Below are positions 54,742-61,994 of a stretch of DNA of 64,000 nucleotides, piece by piece. The notes under the pieces are model-generated. The model was not told the origin of the DNA. It searched no databases and saw only the letters and a list, made by a program, of their open reading frames with translations. The stretch's first letter is position 1. Every line of letters starts with the position of its first letter. The position numbers were made by a program, and so were the translations under genes. The stretch lies in the NCBI GenBank assembly GCA_006969745.1, contig CP030886.1:434001-498000 (forward strand), written 5' to 3'. The DNA comes from Cytophagaceae bacterium. Lineage in GTDB: Bacteria > Bacteroidota > Bacteroidia > Cytophagales > Cyclobacteriaceae.

Positions 54742-55569
54742 GTGAAAACGCTGCATTATCAAAAACATGTAAAATCCTACGCAAACCAATGGGTCGTATT
54801 CCTGCATGGTGCCGGCGGTAGTGTTCAGACCTGGAAATTTCAGATCGAAGCTCTAAAAGAACATTTCAATCTGCTGGCTGTAGACCTGAGAGACCATGGA
54901 AAGTCAAAAAACATAGAACCTTCTGCCAATTCCTATGATTTTGATTTGATAGCCAGTGATATCTTCAAAGTGCTAGCGAAGGAAAAAATTGAGAAGGCTC
55001 ATTTTGTAACGCTCTCATTTGGCAGTGTGCTAATGCAGGCGCTGTATAAAAGAAACACCAAAATCGTTGATCGAATGGTGCTGATAGGTGGAATTTTTGA
55101 TGCCAACTGGATGATCAAATCATTTGTACACTTAGCTCGTTTATTCAACGTTTTTCTCTCCTACACGTCGATGTACCGCATATTCTCTTTTCTTCTTATG
55201 CCAAAAAGAAGAAACCAACTTGCTCGCAGAGTCTATCAAATGCAAGCGCGCAAGCTTTCGCAGAAGGAGTACATAAAATGGTTGGGCTTGTACAGTGAGT
55301 TTTTTACGCTTTTAAAGTCGTTTAACAAACAGGAAATCAGCAATGAAATGCTATTGCTGATGGGAGAAGATGACTACATGTTTTTGCCAAGCGCGATTCG
55401 TTTTTCCCGAAATAGAGACAAAGCTCAATTGAAACTCATTCCTAAGGCCGGGCACATTTGCAACATCGATCAACCTGATGTGGTTAACGATCAGATCATG
55501 ATCTTCTTAGGTACTCAAAAAGACCGATTGCAAAAACCAATGACCAAAGTGCCGTACGGTACCAATTGA
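54742..55569 (+). CDS. alpha/beta hydrolase
   Basis: A ~275-residue hydrolase starting best at the GTG at 54742 (MKTLHYQKHVKSY); a TTG at 54727 is the longer option. The oxyanion strand is VVFLHGAGGSVQTW, followed by LAVDLRDHGKSK. The nucleophile elbow, usually G-x-S-x-G, reads LSFGSV, so the nucleophile is probably the Ser before Phe. The late His is in PKAGHICNIDQPD and an acidic residue in LMGEDDYM. The substrate is unknown. Its 3' end overlaps a convergent membrane-protein gene by 74 bases. Confidence 0.82.
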   Translation: MKTLHYQKHVKSYANQWVVFLHGAGGSVQTWKFQIEALKEHFNLLAVDLRDHGKSKNIEPSANSYDFDLIASDIFKVLAKEKIEKAHFVTLSFGSVLMQALYKRNTKIVDRMVLIGGIFDANWMIKSFVHLARLFNVFLSYTSMYRIFSFLLMPKRRNQLARRVYQMQARKLSQKEYIKWLGLYSEFFTLLKSFNKQEISNEMLLLMGEDDYMFLPSAIRFSRNRDKAQLKLIPKAGHICNIDQPDVVNDQIMIFLGTQKDRLQKPMTKVPYGTN

Positions 55570-55906
55570 TCACCACTAAGTTTTTTGCAGACCTGCATAC
55601 ATCAGAGCCTACGGAAATTCTATTATGAAGTGGGACTGCATAGAAAAAAGTGTTGATCCAGGCCAGAAGGATTAATACAAAAGCAATGGTTCTGTACCAA
55701 GTAAAGGTTACGGCCAAATCATAACTATGCAGCACCAACTGCCCAATCATCAAAGGCATCACGAGGATAGAGATAGCCGTTGTGTACTTTTCGTGCCACC
55801 GGACAAGGTCCTGAGATGAGAAATGGGTAAATGATGGATAAACCACCAACTGAGTCATCCAAATCAGGATGACCAAACCAAAATCAATAAGTATTTTGAT
55901 TGCCAT
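55496..55906 (-). CDS. four-TM membrane protein
   Basis: About 136 residues from the ATG at 55906 (MAIKILIDFGLVILIWMTQL); the longer frame would start at TTG. Four helices are visible, and the motif YPSFTHFSSQDLVRWHEKYT between TM1 and TM2 is typical of a conserved Bacteroidota membrane family of unknown function. The last 74 bases overlap the convergent hydrolase gene; both frames look genuine, since the final TM (ALWSLVFAIGLFEYL) lies inside the overlap. Confidence 0.74.
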   Translation of the reverse strand: MAIKILIDFGLVILIWMTQLVVYPSFTHFSSQDLVRWHEKYTTAISILVMPLMIGQLVLHSYDLAVTFTWYRTIAFVLILLAWINTFFYAVPLHNRISVGSDVCRSAKNLVVINWYRTALWSLVFAIGLFEYLRRS

Positions 55907-55941
55907 AAGAGTAGAACTCTCAAACAACTGATTCTGTTCGA

Positions 55942-56289
55942 TCAGCTCACCAATTCGATCCGTAGACCAACACCCAGCATTTTCTCACCATTCACCCACT
56001 TTGCCGTCACATGGATTTCTGTTTCGTTCTTCAGGGCTGGCAAAATAGTTTCAGCCATTTCTTTATTCAAATACCCAATTTGATTTCCTTTCTTAGACAG
56101 TACTTTGATGGCATTGGGATCAAATGCATTGTCAGGCTCCGCTTCCAGACTCAACTTATCTTCTTCTTCTACCTCATTTCTAATGATCTCCTGTCTGGAT
56201 GATCCATCTTGGTTATCTTTAGACACACCAACAACCTTGGTATCATAGACGAATACAGATGGTATCTTAATAATTTTAGCCACATCCAA
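55942..56289 (-). CDS. stand-alone HIRAN domain protein
   Basis: A 115-residue protein that is almost entirely one HIRAN domain: VVGVSKDNQDGSSRQEIIRN, the core DKLSLEAEPDNAFDPNAIKV and NQIGYLNKEMAETILPAL. HIRAN domains recognise DNA ends or stalled forks when attached to helicases; alone they may be adaptors. Only non-ATG starts are available (TTG 56289, GTG 56283), because a stop lies just upstream. It is divergent from the M20 peptidase. Confidence 0.82.
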   Translation of the reverse strand: MDVAKIIKIPSVFVYDTKVVGVSKDNQDGSSRQEIIRNEVEEEDKLSLEAEPDNAFDPNAIKVLSKKGNQIGYLNKEMAETILPALKNETEIHVTAKWVNGEKMLGVGLRIELVS

Positions 56290-56300
56290 ATTTAAAAATC

Positions 56301-57812
56301 ATGCGCATCATTTATGCACTTTCAATCCTCTTATCTTTTACCCTTTCTGCTCAGGATATCAATAAGCTTGCTGAAAAACACATTGAGGAAAATGCCATCC
56401 AAATTCTGGATGATTTCAAAACGCTCCTGGCTATCCCCAATGTGGCCTACGACTTACCCAATATCAATAAGAATGCTGACCATATCATTGCTGAGCTAAA
56501 TAAACGAGGTGTGGAAACGAAGCTCTTGCGAATGGTGGGCACTCCACCCATTGTGTATGGCTATTATCCAGTAAAAGGAGCTAAACGTACCCTGGCTTTT
56601 TATGTGCACTACGACGGACAGCCGGCAGATAAAACCAACTGGACGCATAATCCGTGGCAACCTACTTACTATTCCAAAGCGATGTTTGAAGGTGGCGAGC
56701 CAATCAACTTCCCTGATGCTTTTGATCAAATTGATGAGGAACATCGGATTTATGCGCGTTCTGCAGGCGATGATAAAGCTCCTGTCATTACTATTCTCAC
56801 AGCACTGGACTTAATCAAAGCCAACAAAATTAAGGTGACTTCAAACCTGGTATTTTTCTTCGAAGGACAAGAAGAGGCAGGCTCTCGCCAACTGCAACAG
56901 TATTTGAATGACAACCGTGATTTAGTAGATGAAATTGACCTTTGGCTCTTCTGCGATGGGCCTGTACACCAATCGCGTAAACCGCAACTAGTATTTGGCG
57001 TCCGTGGGGTAACAGGCATGGAAATCACCACCTATGGTCCCGTTCGACCACTTCATAGTGGGCATTACGGCAACTGGGCGCCGGTTCCCGGACAGCTGCT
57101 TGCAGATTTGATTGCGAGTATGAAGGATGCAGAAGGTAATATCATTATCGATGGATATTACGATGATGTAGAGCCTTTGAGCGAACTGGAAAAAGAAGCC
57201 ATGAAAAGCATCCCGCTGATAGACGAAGGATTGAAGCAGGAACTGGGCATCAATGATCCTGAAGGCACCGAATCATACAATGAACGATTGCTCCTCCCCT
57301 CTCTCACGATCAAAGGATTGAGCAGTGGCAATACAGGCAAACTGGCGAGAAACGTTGTTCCCTCTACGGCAACTGCAGCTATCGGTATGCGACTGGTCAA
57401 AGGATGCGACCCTGAAAAGCAAAAAGACTTAGTGGAAGCCCACATCCGGAAACAAGGCTATCACATTGTTCGGGAAGATCCGGATCAGGAGACTCGCATG
57501 AAATACCCAAAGATTGCCAAGGTCACGCGTGAAAGTGGCTACCCGGCTGCACGTACGTCTATGGATCTGCCCATTACACAGGATGTGATTGCGCGAACCA
57601 AAGACGTGGCAGGCGACGATTTAATATTACTTCCTACGCTTGGTGGCTCTCTCCCACTTTATTTATTTACTGATGAACTCAAGAAACCAGCCATCATCCT
57701 CCCGATTGCGAATCATGACAACAATCAGCATGCGGCAGATGAAAATCTGAGGATTGGAAATCTTTGGTACGGAATCAAGCTTATGAGCGCCTTGATGACA
57801 ATGGATAAATAA
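56301..57812 (+). CDS. secreted M20-family metallopeptidase
   Basis: A 503-residue exported dizinc peptidase (signal peptide MRIIYALSILLSFTLSAQ). Metal and catalytic residues: His and Asp in LAFYVHYDGQPAD, Asp in YARSAGDDKAPVI, Glu-Glu in FFFEGQEEAGSRQL, Asp in WLFCDGPVH, and the last His in LPIANHDNNQHAADENLRIG. The lid domain lies at ~230-390. Family members cleave dipeptides or N-acyl amino acids. It is divergent from the HIRAN gene with 11 bases between start codons. Confidence 0.9.
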   Translation: MRIIYALSILLSFTLSAQDINKLAEKHIEENAIQILDDFKTLLAIPNVAYDLPNINKNADHIIAELNKRGVETKLLRMVGTPPIVYGYYPVKGAKRTLAFYVHYDGQPADKTNWTHNPWQPTYYSKAMFEGGEPINFPDAFDQIDEEHRIYARSAGDDKAPVITILTALDLIKANKIKVTSNLVFFFEGQEEAGSRQLQQYLNDNRDLVDEIDLWLFCDGPVHQSRKPQLVFGVRGVTGMEITTYGPVRPLHSGHYGNWAPVPGQLLADLIASMKDAEGNIIIDGYYDDVEPLSELEKEAMKSIPLIDEGLKQELGINDPEGTESYNERLLLPSLTIKGLSSGNTGKLARNVVPSTATAAIGMRLVKGCDPEKQKDLVEAHIRKQGYHIVREDPDQETRMKYPKIAKVTRESGYPAARTSMDLPITQDVIARTKDVAGDDLILLPTLGGSLPLYLFTDELKKPAIILPIANHDNNQHAADENLRIGNLWYGIKLMSALMTMDK

Positions 57813-57814
57813 AA

Positions 57815-57847
57815 TTGAGCGGTAATGAGTTGGTGAGATTATATTTG
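57815..57847 (+). promoter_or_regulatory. Bacteroidota-type promoter (TTG ... TATATTTG)
   Basis: A TTG at 57815-57817 and a TATATTTG -7 element at 57840-57847, 22 bases apart, end 16 bases before the next start codon. Confidence 0.45.
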
Positions 57848-57863
57848 ACGAAAATTTCTCACT

Positions 57864-58277
57864 ATGTACACATTCTTACTTCATTTTCACTCAGGTCTGA
57901 GATGGCTAATCCTTGTTGCAGTGGTAATCGCTGTGCTCAAATCATTGGTTGGCCTATTCGGCGGTTCCAACTACTCCAAGTTTGACAAAATAGTGGCAGT
58001 GGCATTTGTAGGAATGATGCATCTCCAGCTTCTAATCGGACTTGTACTTTACTTTGTTTACAGTCCATTCATCACGTACAATATGAGCGATCCGGTATCT
58101 CGCTTCTGGTCTGTCGAGCACCTGGCTTTGATGCTGTTTGCTGTTGCTGCCGCGCAGGTAGGAAGGTCTATCAGTAAGAAGACGCAGGACGCCCAAGTGA
58201 AATTTCGATTCCAATCGATCTTCTTTGGCATGTCGCTGGTTCTGATGCTGCTGGGTATTCCCTGGGATCGGATATAG
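57864..58277 (+). CDS. four-TM cytochrome b-like membrane protein
   Basis: A 137-residue membrane protein with four TM helices. Histidines are placed near the ends of the helices: FLLHFHSGLRWLI in TM1, GMMHLQLLIG in TM2, WSVEHLALML in TM3. It belongs to a conserved Bacteroidota family that pipelines tend to call cytochrome b; heme binding is plausible but unproven. Preceded by a good promoter. Confidence 0.77.
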   Translation: MYTFLLHFHSGLRWLILVAVVIAVLKSLVGLFGGSNYSKFDKIVAVAFVGMMHLQLLIGLVLYFVYSPFITYNMSDPVSRFWSVEHLALMLFAVAAAQVGRSISKKTQDAQVKFRFQSIFFGMSLVLMLLGIPWDRI

Positions 58278-58283
58278 TGACTG

Positions 58284-58330
58284 GTGGATTAGTGACTAGT
58301 TAATTAGTGGATTAAGTGACTAGCTAACCA
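58284..58330. repeat. two-copy imperfect tandem repeat
   Basis: Units of 23 and 24 bases, both beginning GTGGATTA and containing GTGACTAG, follow one another. The second runs into the stop end of the HisB-N-like gene. Non-coding; probably slippage. Confidence 0.6.
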
Positions 58331-58851
58331 TTAGCGATCAAATACTCATAAATCTCCTTCCAGCTTTTCGGCTTCAATTCTGCCTCTGTTTCATTATCTG
58401 AGTACGCTGAGGTTAGATAAATGGCCTTGCAACCCAGATTACGCGCCAGCTGCACGTCTGTTGCACGATCTCCGAGCACGTAGGAGTTTTCCATGTCATA
58501 ATCTCCGTTCATGTATTCGGTAAGCATGCCCGTTCCCGGTTTACGATTTGGGTGGTTGTCTTTCTCGAAGTGCTCGTCTATGTGAACCGCATCAAAGTGG
58601 ATGCCTTCTGTCCCTAATAAGCGCATGATGAAGTTGTGCACAGGCCAGAATTCATGATCCGGGAACACTTCCGTGCCAAGCCCATCCTGGTTGGTCACCA
58701 TCACAAACAAGTAGTTCGTTTCGTCTTTGAGCTTCTTCAGGTAGTAAAGCGCTTCAGGCAGAAAGTCCAGCTTTTCGATGGTCTCGATCTTCTCATCGGC
58801 TGTCTCCTGGATGATGGTGCCGTCACGGTCAATAAATAGAATGGGTCGCAT
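58324..58851 (-). CDS. HAD-IIIA phosphatase of the HisB N-terminal type
   Basis: A 175-residue phosphatase; start at the ATG at 58851 (MRPILFIDRDGTII), since the longer frame adds only an unlikely leader. Catalytic Asp pair in FIDRDGT, the Thr in MVTNQDGLGTEVFP, Lys in NRKPGTGML and the Asp in YVLGDRATDVQLA all match histidinol-phosphatase. The zinc loop of HisB (three Cys and one His in E. coli) reads HIDEHFEKDNHPN here, so it has no cysteines. It has no dehydratase half and no his genes nearby, so its substrate may differ from histidinol phosphate. Confidence 0.85.
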   Translation of the reverse strand: MRPILFIDRDGTIIQETADEKIETIEKLDFLPEALYYLKKLKDETNYLFVMVTNQDGLGTEVFPDHEFWPVHNFIMRLLGTEGIHFDAVHIDEHFEKDNHPNRKPGTGMLTEYMNGDYDMENSYVLGDRATDVQLARNLGCKAIYLTSAYSDNETEAELKPKSWKEIYEYLIANG

Positions 58852-59022
58852 AGCTGCGAAGATAAGTGGAGAGAATCTTTTTATACAAAGAGGTATATTT
58901 GATAAACAGGAGGTGTGTGCTTGATACATCCAATTACAAGCGCTTACTAGCAACTAATAATTGGGTATACGCTATAAATCAATAAGTTGAACAACACATA
59001 CTTCAAGAATATATAAGAAAAA

Positions 59023-59043
59023 TATCACGCATGATGCGTGATA
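59023..59043. promoter_or_regulatory. 21-base perfect palindrome upstream of the TM/MBL pair
   Basis: Arms TATCACGCAT and ATGCGTGATA flank a single central G. It lies 23 bases before the start codon of the four-TM gene and just before the left boundary repeat. It can be an operator, or the stem of a short attC-like site: a sequence resembling ATATAAG precedes it and GTTGTAT follows. Confidence 0.6.
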
Positions 59044-59065
59044 CATTAATGTTGTATGCAATAAA

Positions 59066-59755
59066 ATGAAGAAAGCGAACTACTACATAAAGGCCAGATT
59101 ATTTCCGACTATTATTTGCATAATCCCATTCCTAAGTCTCTACTTTATCGGGTTTGATGAAGAACTTATTAAGTTTCTTGAATTCTTAGAAGGTTATAAA
59201 TGGGCTGGTGATGTTACTGTTTCTGCGGCATTGATTTATATGCTTGTTCAAGCTAATCGATTCATAGCCAAAGAGGTTTTTCAGAGGATTTATTTCAAAG
59301 ACGAAAAAAATATGCCAACGACCAATTATCTCTTGCCGAATGATTCAACCTTGTCTGACGAAATAAAAAGAAAAATTTATAATCAAATCCAACTGGACTT
59401 CAACATTCAAATTCTTGGTGAGAATGTTGAAAATAATGAGGTTGAACTAAGAAAAACAATAATGACAGCAGTTTCTCAAATTAGAAATTCAACGAGGGAG
59501 AATGCATTATTACTTCAACATAATATTGAATATGGTTTTATGCGAAACCTATTGGGAGGAGCTCTCCTGTCTATTCTTTTAAGCTGTTTTAATATGTGGT
59601 TTTTCAATTCAATAAGCCCAAATGAATTTGGGTTCAAATTGAATTTCATACTAGCTATTCTGTATTTGATTCCGGTTGTTTTTAGCAAACTAATTATCAA
59701 TCGGTATGGTCATTACTATGCTAAAATTTTATTTGAACAATATTTATCTAAGTAA
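59066..59755 (+). CDS. four-TM protein paired with an MBL hydrolase
   Basis: A 229-residue membrane protein. Two N-terminal TM helices (LFPTIICIIPFLSLYFIGF; VTVSAALIYMLVQ), a ~90-residue soluble middle (TTNYLLPNDSTLSDEIKRKI; NIQILGENVENNEVELRKTI), the motif LLQHNIEYGFMRNLLGG at the membrane boundary, then two C-terminal TM helices. I recall scattered bacterial proteins with this NIEYGF-x-RNLxGG motif but no known function. Its stop codon is followed immediately by the ATG of the MBL gene, so they are coupled. Base composition is visibly more AT-rich than the surroundings. Confidence 0.8.
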   Translation: MKKANYYIKARLFPTIICIIPFLSLYFIGFDEELIKFLEFLEGYKWAGDVTVSAALIYMLVQANRFIAKEVFQRIYFKDEKNMPTTNYLLPNDSTLSDEIKRKIYNQIQLDFNIQILGENVENNEVELRKTIMTAVSQIRNSTRENALLLQHNIEYGFMRNLLGGALLSILLSCFNMWFFNSISPNEFGFKLNFILAILYLIPVVFSKLIINRYGHYYAKILFEQYLSK

Positions 59756-60781
59756 ATGGAAATAAGCATTGACATGCTAGCATTAAACGATGCAGACAGC
59801 ATACTGATTTGGGCAAAAGATAACGGGCAAGATTATGTAACTATTATAGATGGAGGTAATCCCGGTGACGGACAAAAGTTAATTGACCATTTTAAGAAAT
59901 ATGTTGAGCCACACATACCAAAAAACGCTCCCATCTTAGTTATTAATACACATCCTCATAGAGACCACATAGGGGGTTTAATTGAAATTGTTAATTTCTT
60001 CAAACAAAGAATTGCTAGATTTTATTTCAATAATCCGGCTGATTACATTGAAGAACTTACTAAAAAGAACATAAGAAATTTGAATGAATCAATTGGTAGA
60101 ATTAATAAAAGGGTCTCTCGAGTTTTTGAATCAATTAATGATGCAAACAACTTAATGGATGTTCTAGCCAAATATAACATTCAACCCTTACCAGCTTTTT
60201 CTGATACAGAATTGGATCATAATCTTTTTAGAATTGTTGGACCATCAAAAAAGTTCTATTTAGAGCAGCTTGCCTACTTTACTAATATCGACATATTGAA
60301 AACAAGTGAGTCTAATATTATTCTAGAATCGCAAATCAATGAATTAGAAGAAGGTTTAAAACCATGTCAAGTTGTTGATGATAAAAATGACGTTTCTGCC
60401 GAAAATTTAACGTCTGTATTGACAGAGTTTAATGATGCTTCAGGAAGAAGATATTTGTTTACGGCTGACTCTGGTGTTGATTCGTTTGAAAATGCAGAAG
60501 CAAATGGTTTTGATATGACTAATTTTCATATTTGTCAGCTTCCTCATCATGGCAGTCGTAGGAATATTAGTACAAATTGGATAGGAAAGTTAAATCCATC
60601 ACAATTTTGGGTTTCTGCAAGTGGCAATAAAAAGCATCCAAGAAAGGCGGTTATAGAGTGTATAAAAAAGAATTTGCCCAACTGCAGAACCTATGGAACT
60701 CATAAAGGAGGTACAAAGCATATAAACTCCAATGACACCCAATTTCCTGCTAGAAATTGGAGTAGCGCGAAACCTTTGTAA
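59756..60781 (+). CDS. ComEC/Rec2-like MBL-fold hydrolase, cytosolic
   Basis: A 341-residue metallo-beta-lactamase-fold protein without signal peptide. The metal site is INTHPHRDHIGGLIEI (HxHxDH), further ligands lie in YLFTADSGVDSF and LPHHGSRRNIS; the start IDMLALNDADSILIWAKDNG and TIIDGGNPGDG are typical of the ComEC-type soluble MBL domain. An insertion (~90-210) is rich in charged helices. It is encoded with zero gap after the four-TM protein. It may be a nuclease or phosphodiesterase effector or regulator held at the membrane by its partner; this is inference. Confidence 0.88.
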   Translation: MEISIDMLALNDADSILIWAKDNGQDYVTIIDGGNPGDGQKLIDHFKKYVEPHIPKNAPILVINTHPHRDHIGGLIEIVNFFKQRIARFYFNNPADYIEELTKKNIRNLNESIGRINKRVSRVFESINDANNLMDVLAKYNIQPLPAFSDTELDHNLFRIVGPSKKFYLEQLAYFTNIDILKTSESNIILESQINELEEGLKPCQVVDDKNDVSAENLTSVLTEFNDASGRRYLFTADSGVDSFENAEANGFDMTNFHICQLPHHGSRRNISTNWIGKLNPSQFWVSASGNKKHPRKAVIECIKKNLPNCRTYGTHKGGTKHINSNDTQFPARNWSSAKPL

Positions 60782-60787
60782 ATTAAA

Positions 60788-60909
60788 GCATACAACAAAC
60801 ACTAAAATGAATATGCCAACTGAGTCATTTGAAAGCGTAATGCGAAACAGAAACATCAGTGCTTCGAGCAACTGAGGCGCATACTCATTTTAGTTGGCGG
60901 TTGGCATAA
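60788..60909 (+). repeat. attC-like folded element
   Basis: Directly downstream of the MBL gene. GCATACAAC opens it; then ACTAAAATGA (60801-60810) pairs perfectly with TCATTTTAGT, and inner TATGC with GCATA, with one A/C mismatch between. The 3' end GTTGGCATA can also pair with an inner TATGCCAAC. R-like and L-like boxes with 4-5-base spacers and a ~50-base variable middle resemble an integron attC site. The sequence holds no convincing gene. Confidence 0.45.
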
Positions 60910-60921
60910 ATTACTCACCTG

Positions 60922-61065
60922 ATGAAAAACCTACTCTACCTATCAATATTACTTGCCTTATCCTGTACTCAACCATCAAAAGAAACTACTAGCGATCTAA
61001 CAACTGAACAGGTAGAAACTGACTCTGTGATTGTAACTGAACCCCGCGCTAGCGCAAGCTTGTAG
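60922..61065 (+). pseudogene. short lipoprotein, apparently truncated by a REP-like hairpin
   Basis: A 47-residue open frame with a good lipoprotein signal (YLSILLALSCTQPSKE) that ends inside a palindromic element: the last codons (PRASASL) and the stop are formed by the hairpin sequence at 61041-61065. The original protein was probably longer. It could also be a genuine tiny lipoprotein. Confidence 0.5.
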
Positions 61066-61072
61066 CTTGTGC
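61052..61072. repeat. REP-like hairpin
   Basis: GCGCAAGCT, loop TGT, AGCTTGTGC: a nine-pair stem with one G-T pair, preceded by the palindrome GCGCTAGCGC. I believe elements of this kind are scattered in Cytophagales genomes and may be linked to RAYT transposases; only one copy is in the window. Confidence 0.5.
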
Positions 61073-61097
61073 TTATCGATCTTTCCTCCTCTAGACG

Positions 61098-61134
61098 TAG
61101 GTTGCACCTAAGCCTTCATTTAAAGTCAATTTCC
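61098..61134 (+). repeat. 37-base direct repeat, left copy
   Basis: Begins TAGGTTGCACCT and matches 63207-63243 at 30 of 37 positions by my hand alignment. It lies 23 bases before the LytTR gene's start codon. Confidence 0.55.
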
Positions 61135-61157
61135 AATTGATTAACTTAGTTGTGCTC

Positions 61158-61967
61158 ATGATAAACCCTCGGCTTTCAATCGGCTTTTTCAAAAACAAAA
61201 CAATTTTTTTCGCATTGCTGGTCATTTCAGCCTTGTTGGTGCTTGCATTGACACAGGATTGGCTACATGCCAAAATACAGGGTTATAGTTTCTACCTCAG
61301 CGAGTCTCTTTTGTTCAATTCGTTTTGGTTCTGCTTTATTCCCATTGTTTTGTTGGTGAAGCGAATACCAATCAAATCAAACGTGCTCAGCATCGCAGTA
61401 AAAAGTATGGCCTCAGCTTCCATTCACTTCTTGCTGTATCCAGCGCTCGTGTTCATTCTGTCAAGTCTTCTATTTGATCATACCTACTTCTTTTCTCGCG
61501 TTCTTACTTATGGCCTATCTGAATATCTATACATCGTGCTCATTGGATATCCCCTCATTTACCTGGCATTCAACTTTATGGATCGGCTAATTCAATCAAC
61601 AGCCACCGCATCAACGGAAATGATCACCGTAACAAAAGGAGCTCAAAAAATTTTGGTGGACCCGAAAGACATCATTTCTATTCACGCGGAAAGTCCATAC
61701 ATAAAACTGATCACTTCAAAGGGCAGCTTCCTACATAGCGAATCTTTAAAGTCAATGCTTAAAAAACTTAATAATGGTGCATTTATAAGAATCCATAAAT
61801 CAACCATTATCAATCTAACCATGCTCGTGTCCTACACGTCTCGACTCAATGGAGATTATGACATTGAATTAAAGAATGGGTCTACCGTGCGCATGAGCAG
61901 AAACTATAGCGCTGCGTTCAAACAAAGTCTCAATTACTCAGGTCAGGCCAATAAGTCCTCAGGATAG
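61158..61967 (+). CDS. membrane-bound LytTR-type DNA-binding protein
   Basis: A 269-residue regulator from the ATG at 61158. Four TM helices occupy ~15-145 (IFFALLVISALLVLALTQD; SFWFCFIPIVLLVKRI; FLLYPALVFILSSLLF; YIVLIGYPLIYLAFNF), with no receiver domain. The C-terminal LytTR domain (~155-255) shows DPKDIISIHAESPYIKLIT, SLKSMLKKLNNGAFIRIHKS and SRLNGDYDIELKNGSTVRMSRNY. LytTR proteins with membrane domains are typical Bacteroidota one-component regulators. The downstream dioxygenase-like gene, 27 bases later, is a likely target or partner. Confidence 0.87.
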   Translation: MINPRLSIGFFKNKTIFFALLVISALLVLALTQDWLHAKIQGYSFYLSESLLFNSFWFCFIPIVLLVKRIPIKSNVLSIAVKSMASASIHFLLYPALVFILSSLLFDHTYFFSRVLTYGLSEYLYIVLIGYPLIYLAFNFMDRLIQSTATASTEMITVTKGAQKILVDPKDIISIHAESPYIKLITSKGSFLHSESLKSMLKKLNNGAFIRIHKSTIINLTMLVSYTSRLNGDYDIELKNGSTVRMSRNYSAAFKQSLNYSGQANKSSG

Positions 61968-61994
61968 CCTATTTGTATCATCTCTTTTGAATCT

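Larger units (their letters stand above)
59051..60796. mobile_element. cassette-like unit bounded by GTTGTATGC / GCATACAAC
   Basis: Nine-base exact inverted repeats lie at 59051-59059 (seven bases before the first start codon) and 60788-60796 (seven bases after the second stop). They enclose an AT-richer two-gene unit. In integron cassettes the first bases after the crossover G and the R'' box of the trailing attC are complementary in just this way. No integrase is present in the window, so mobility is inferred. Confidence 0.5.

Noticed and set aside
59023-59043. Perfect palindrome read as an intrinsic terminator of an upstream gene.
   Set aside because: No T-run follows and the upstream gene is on the other strand; operator or recombination site is more likely.
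60807-60876. Small open frame inside the attC-like fold.
   Set aside because: Very short, no recognisable features, and the sequence is explained by paired arms.
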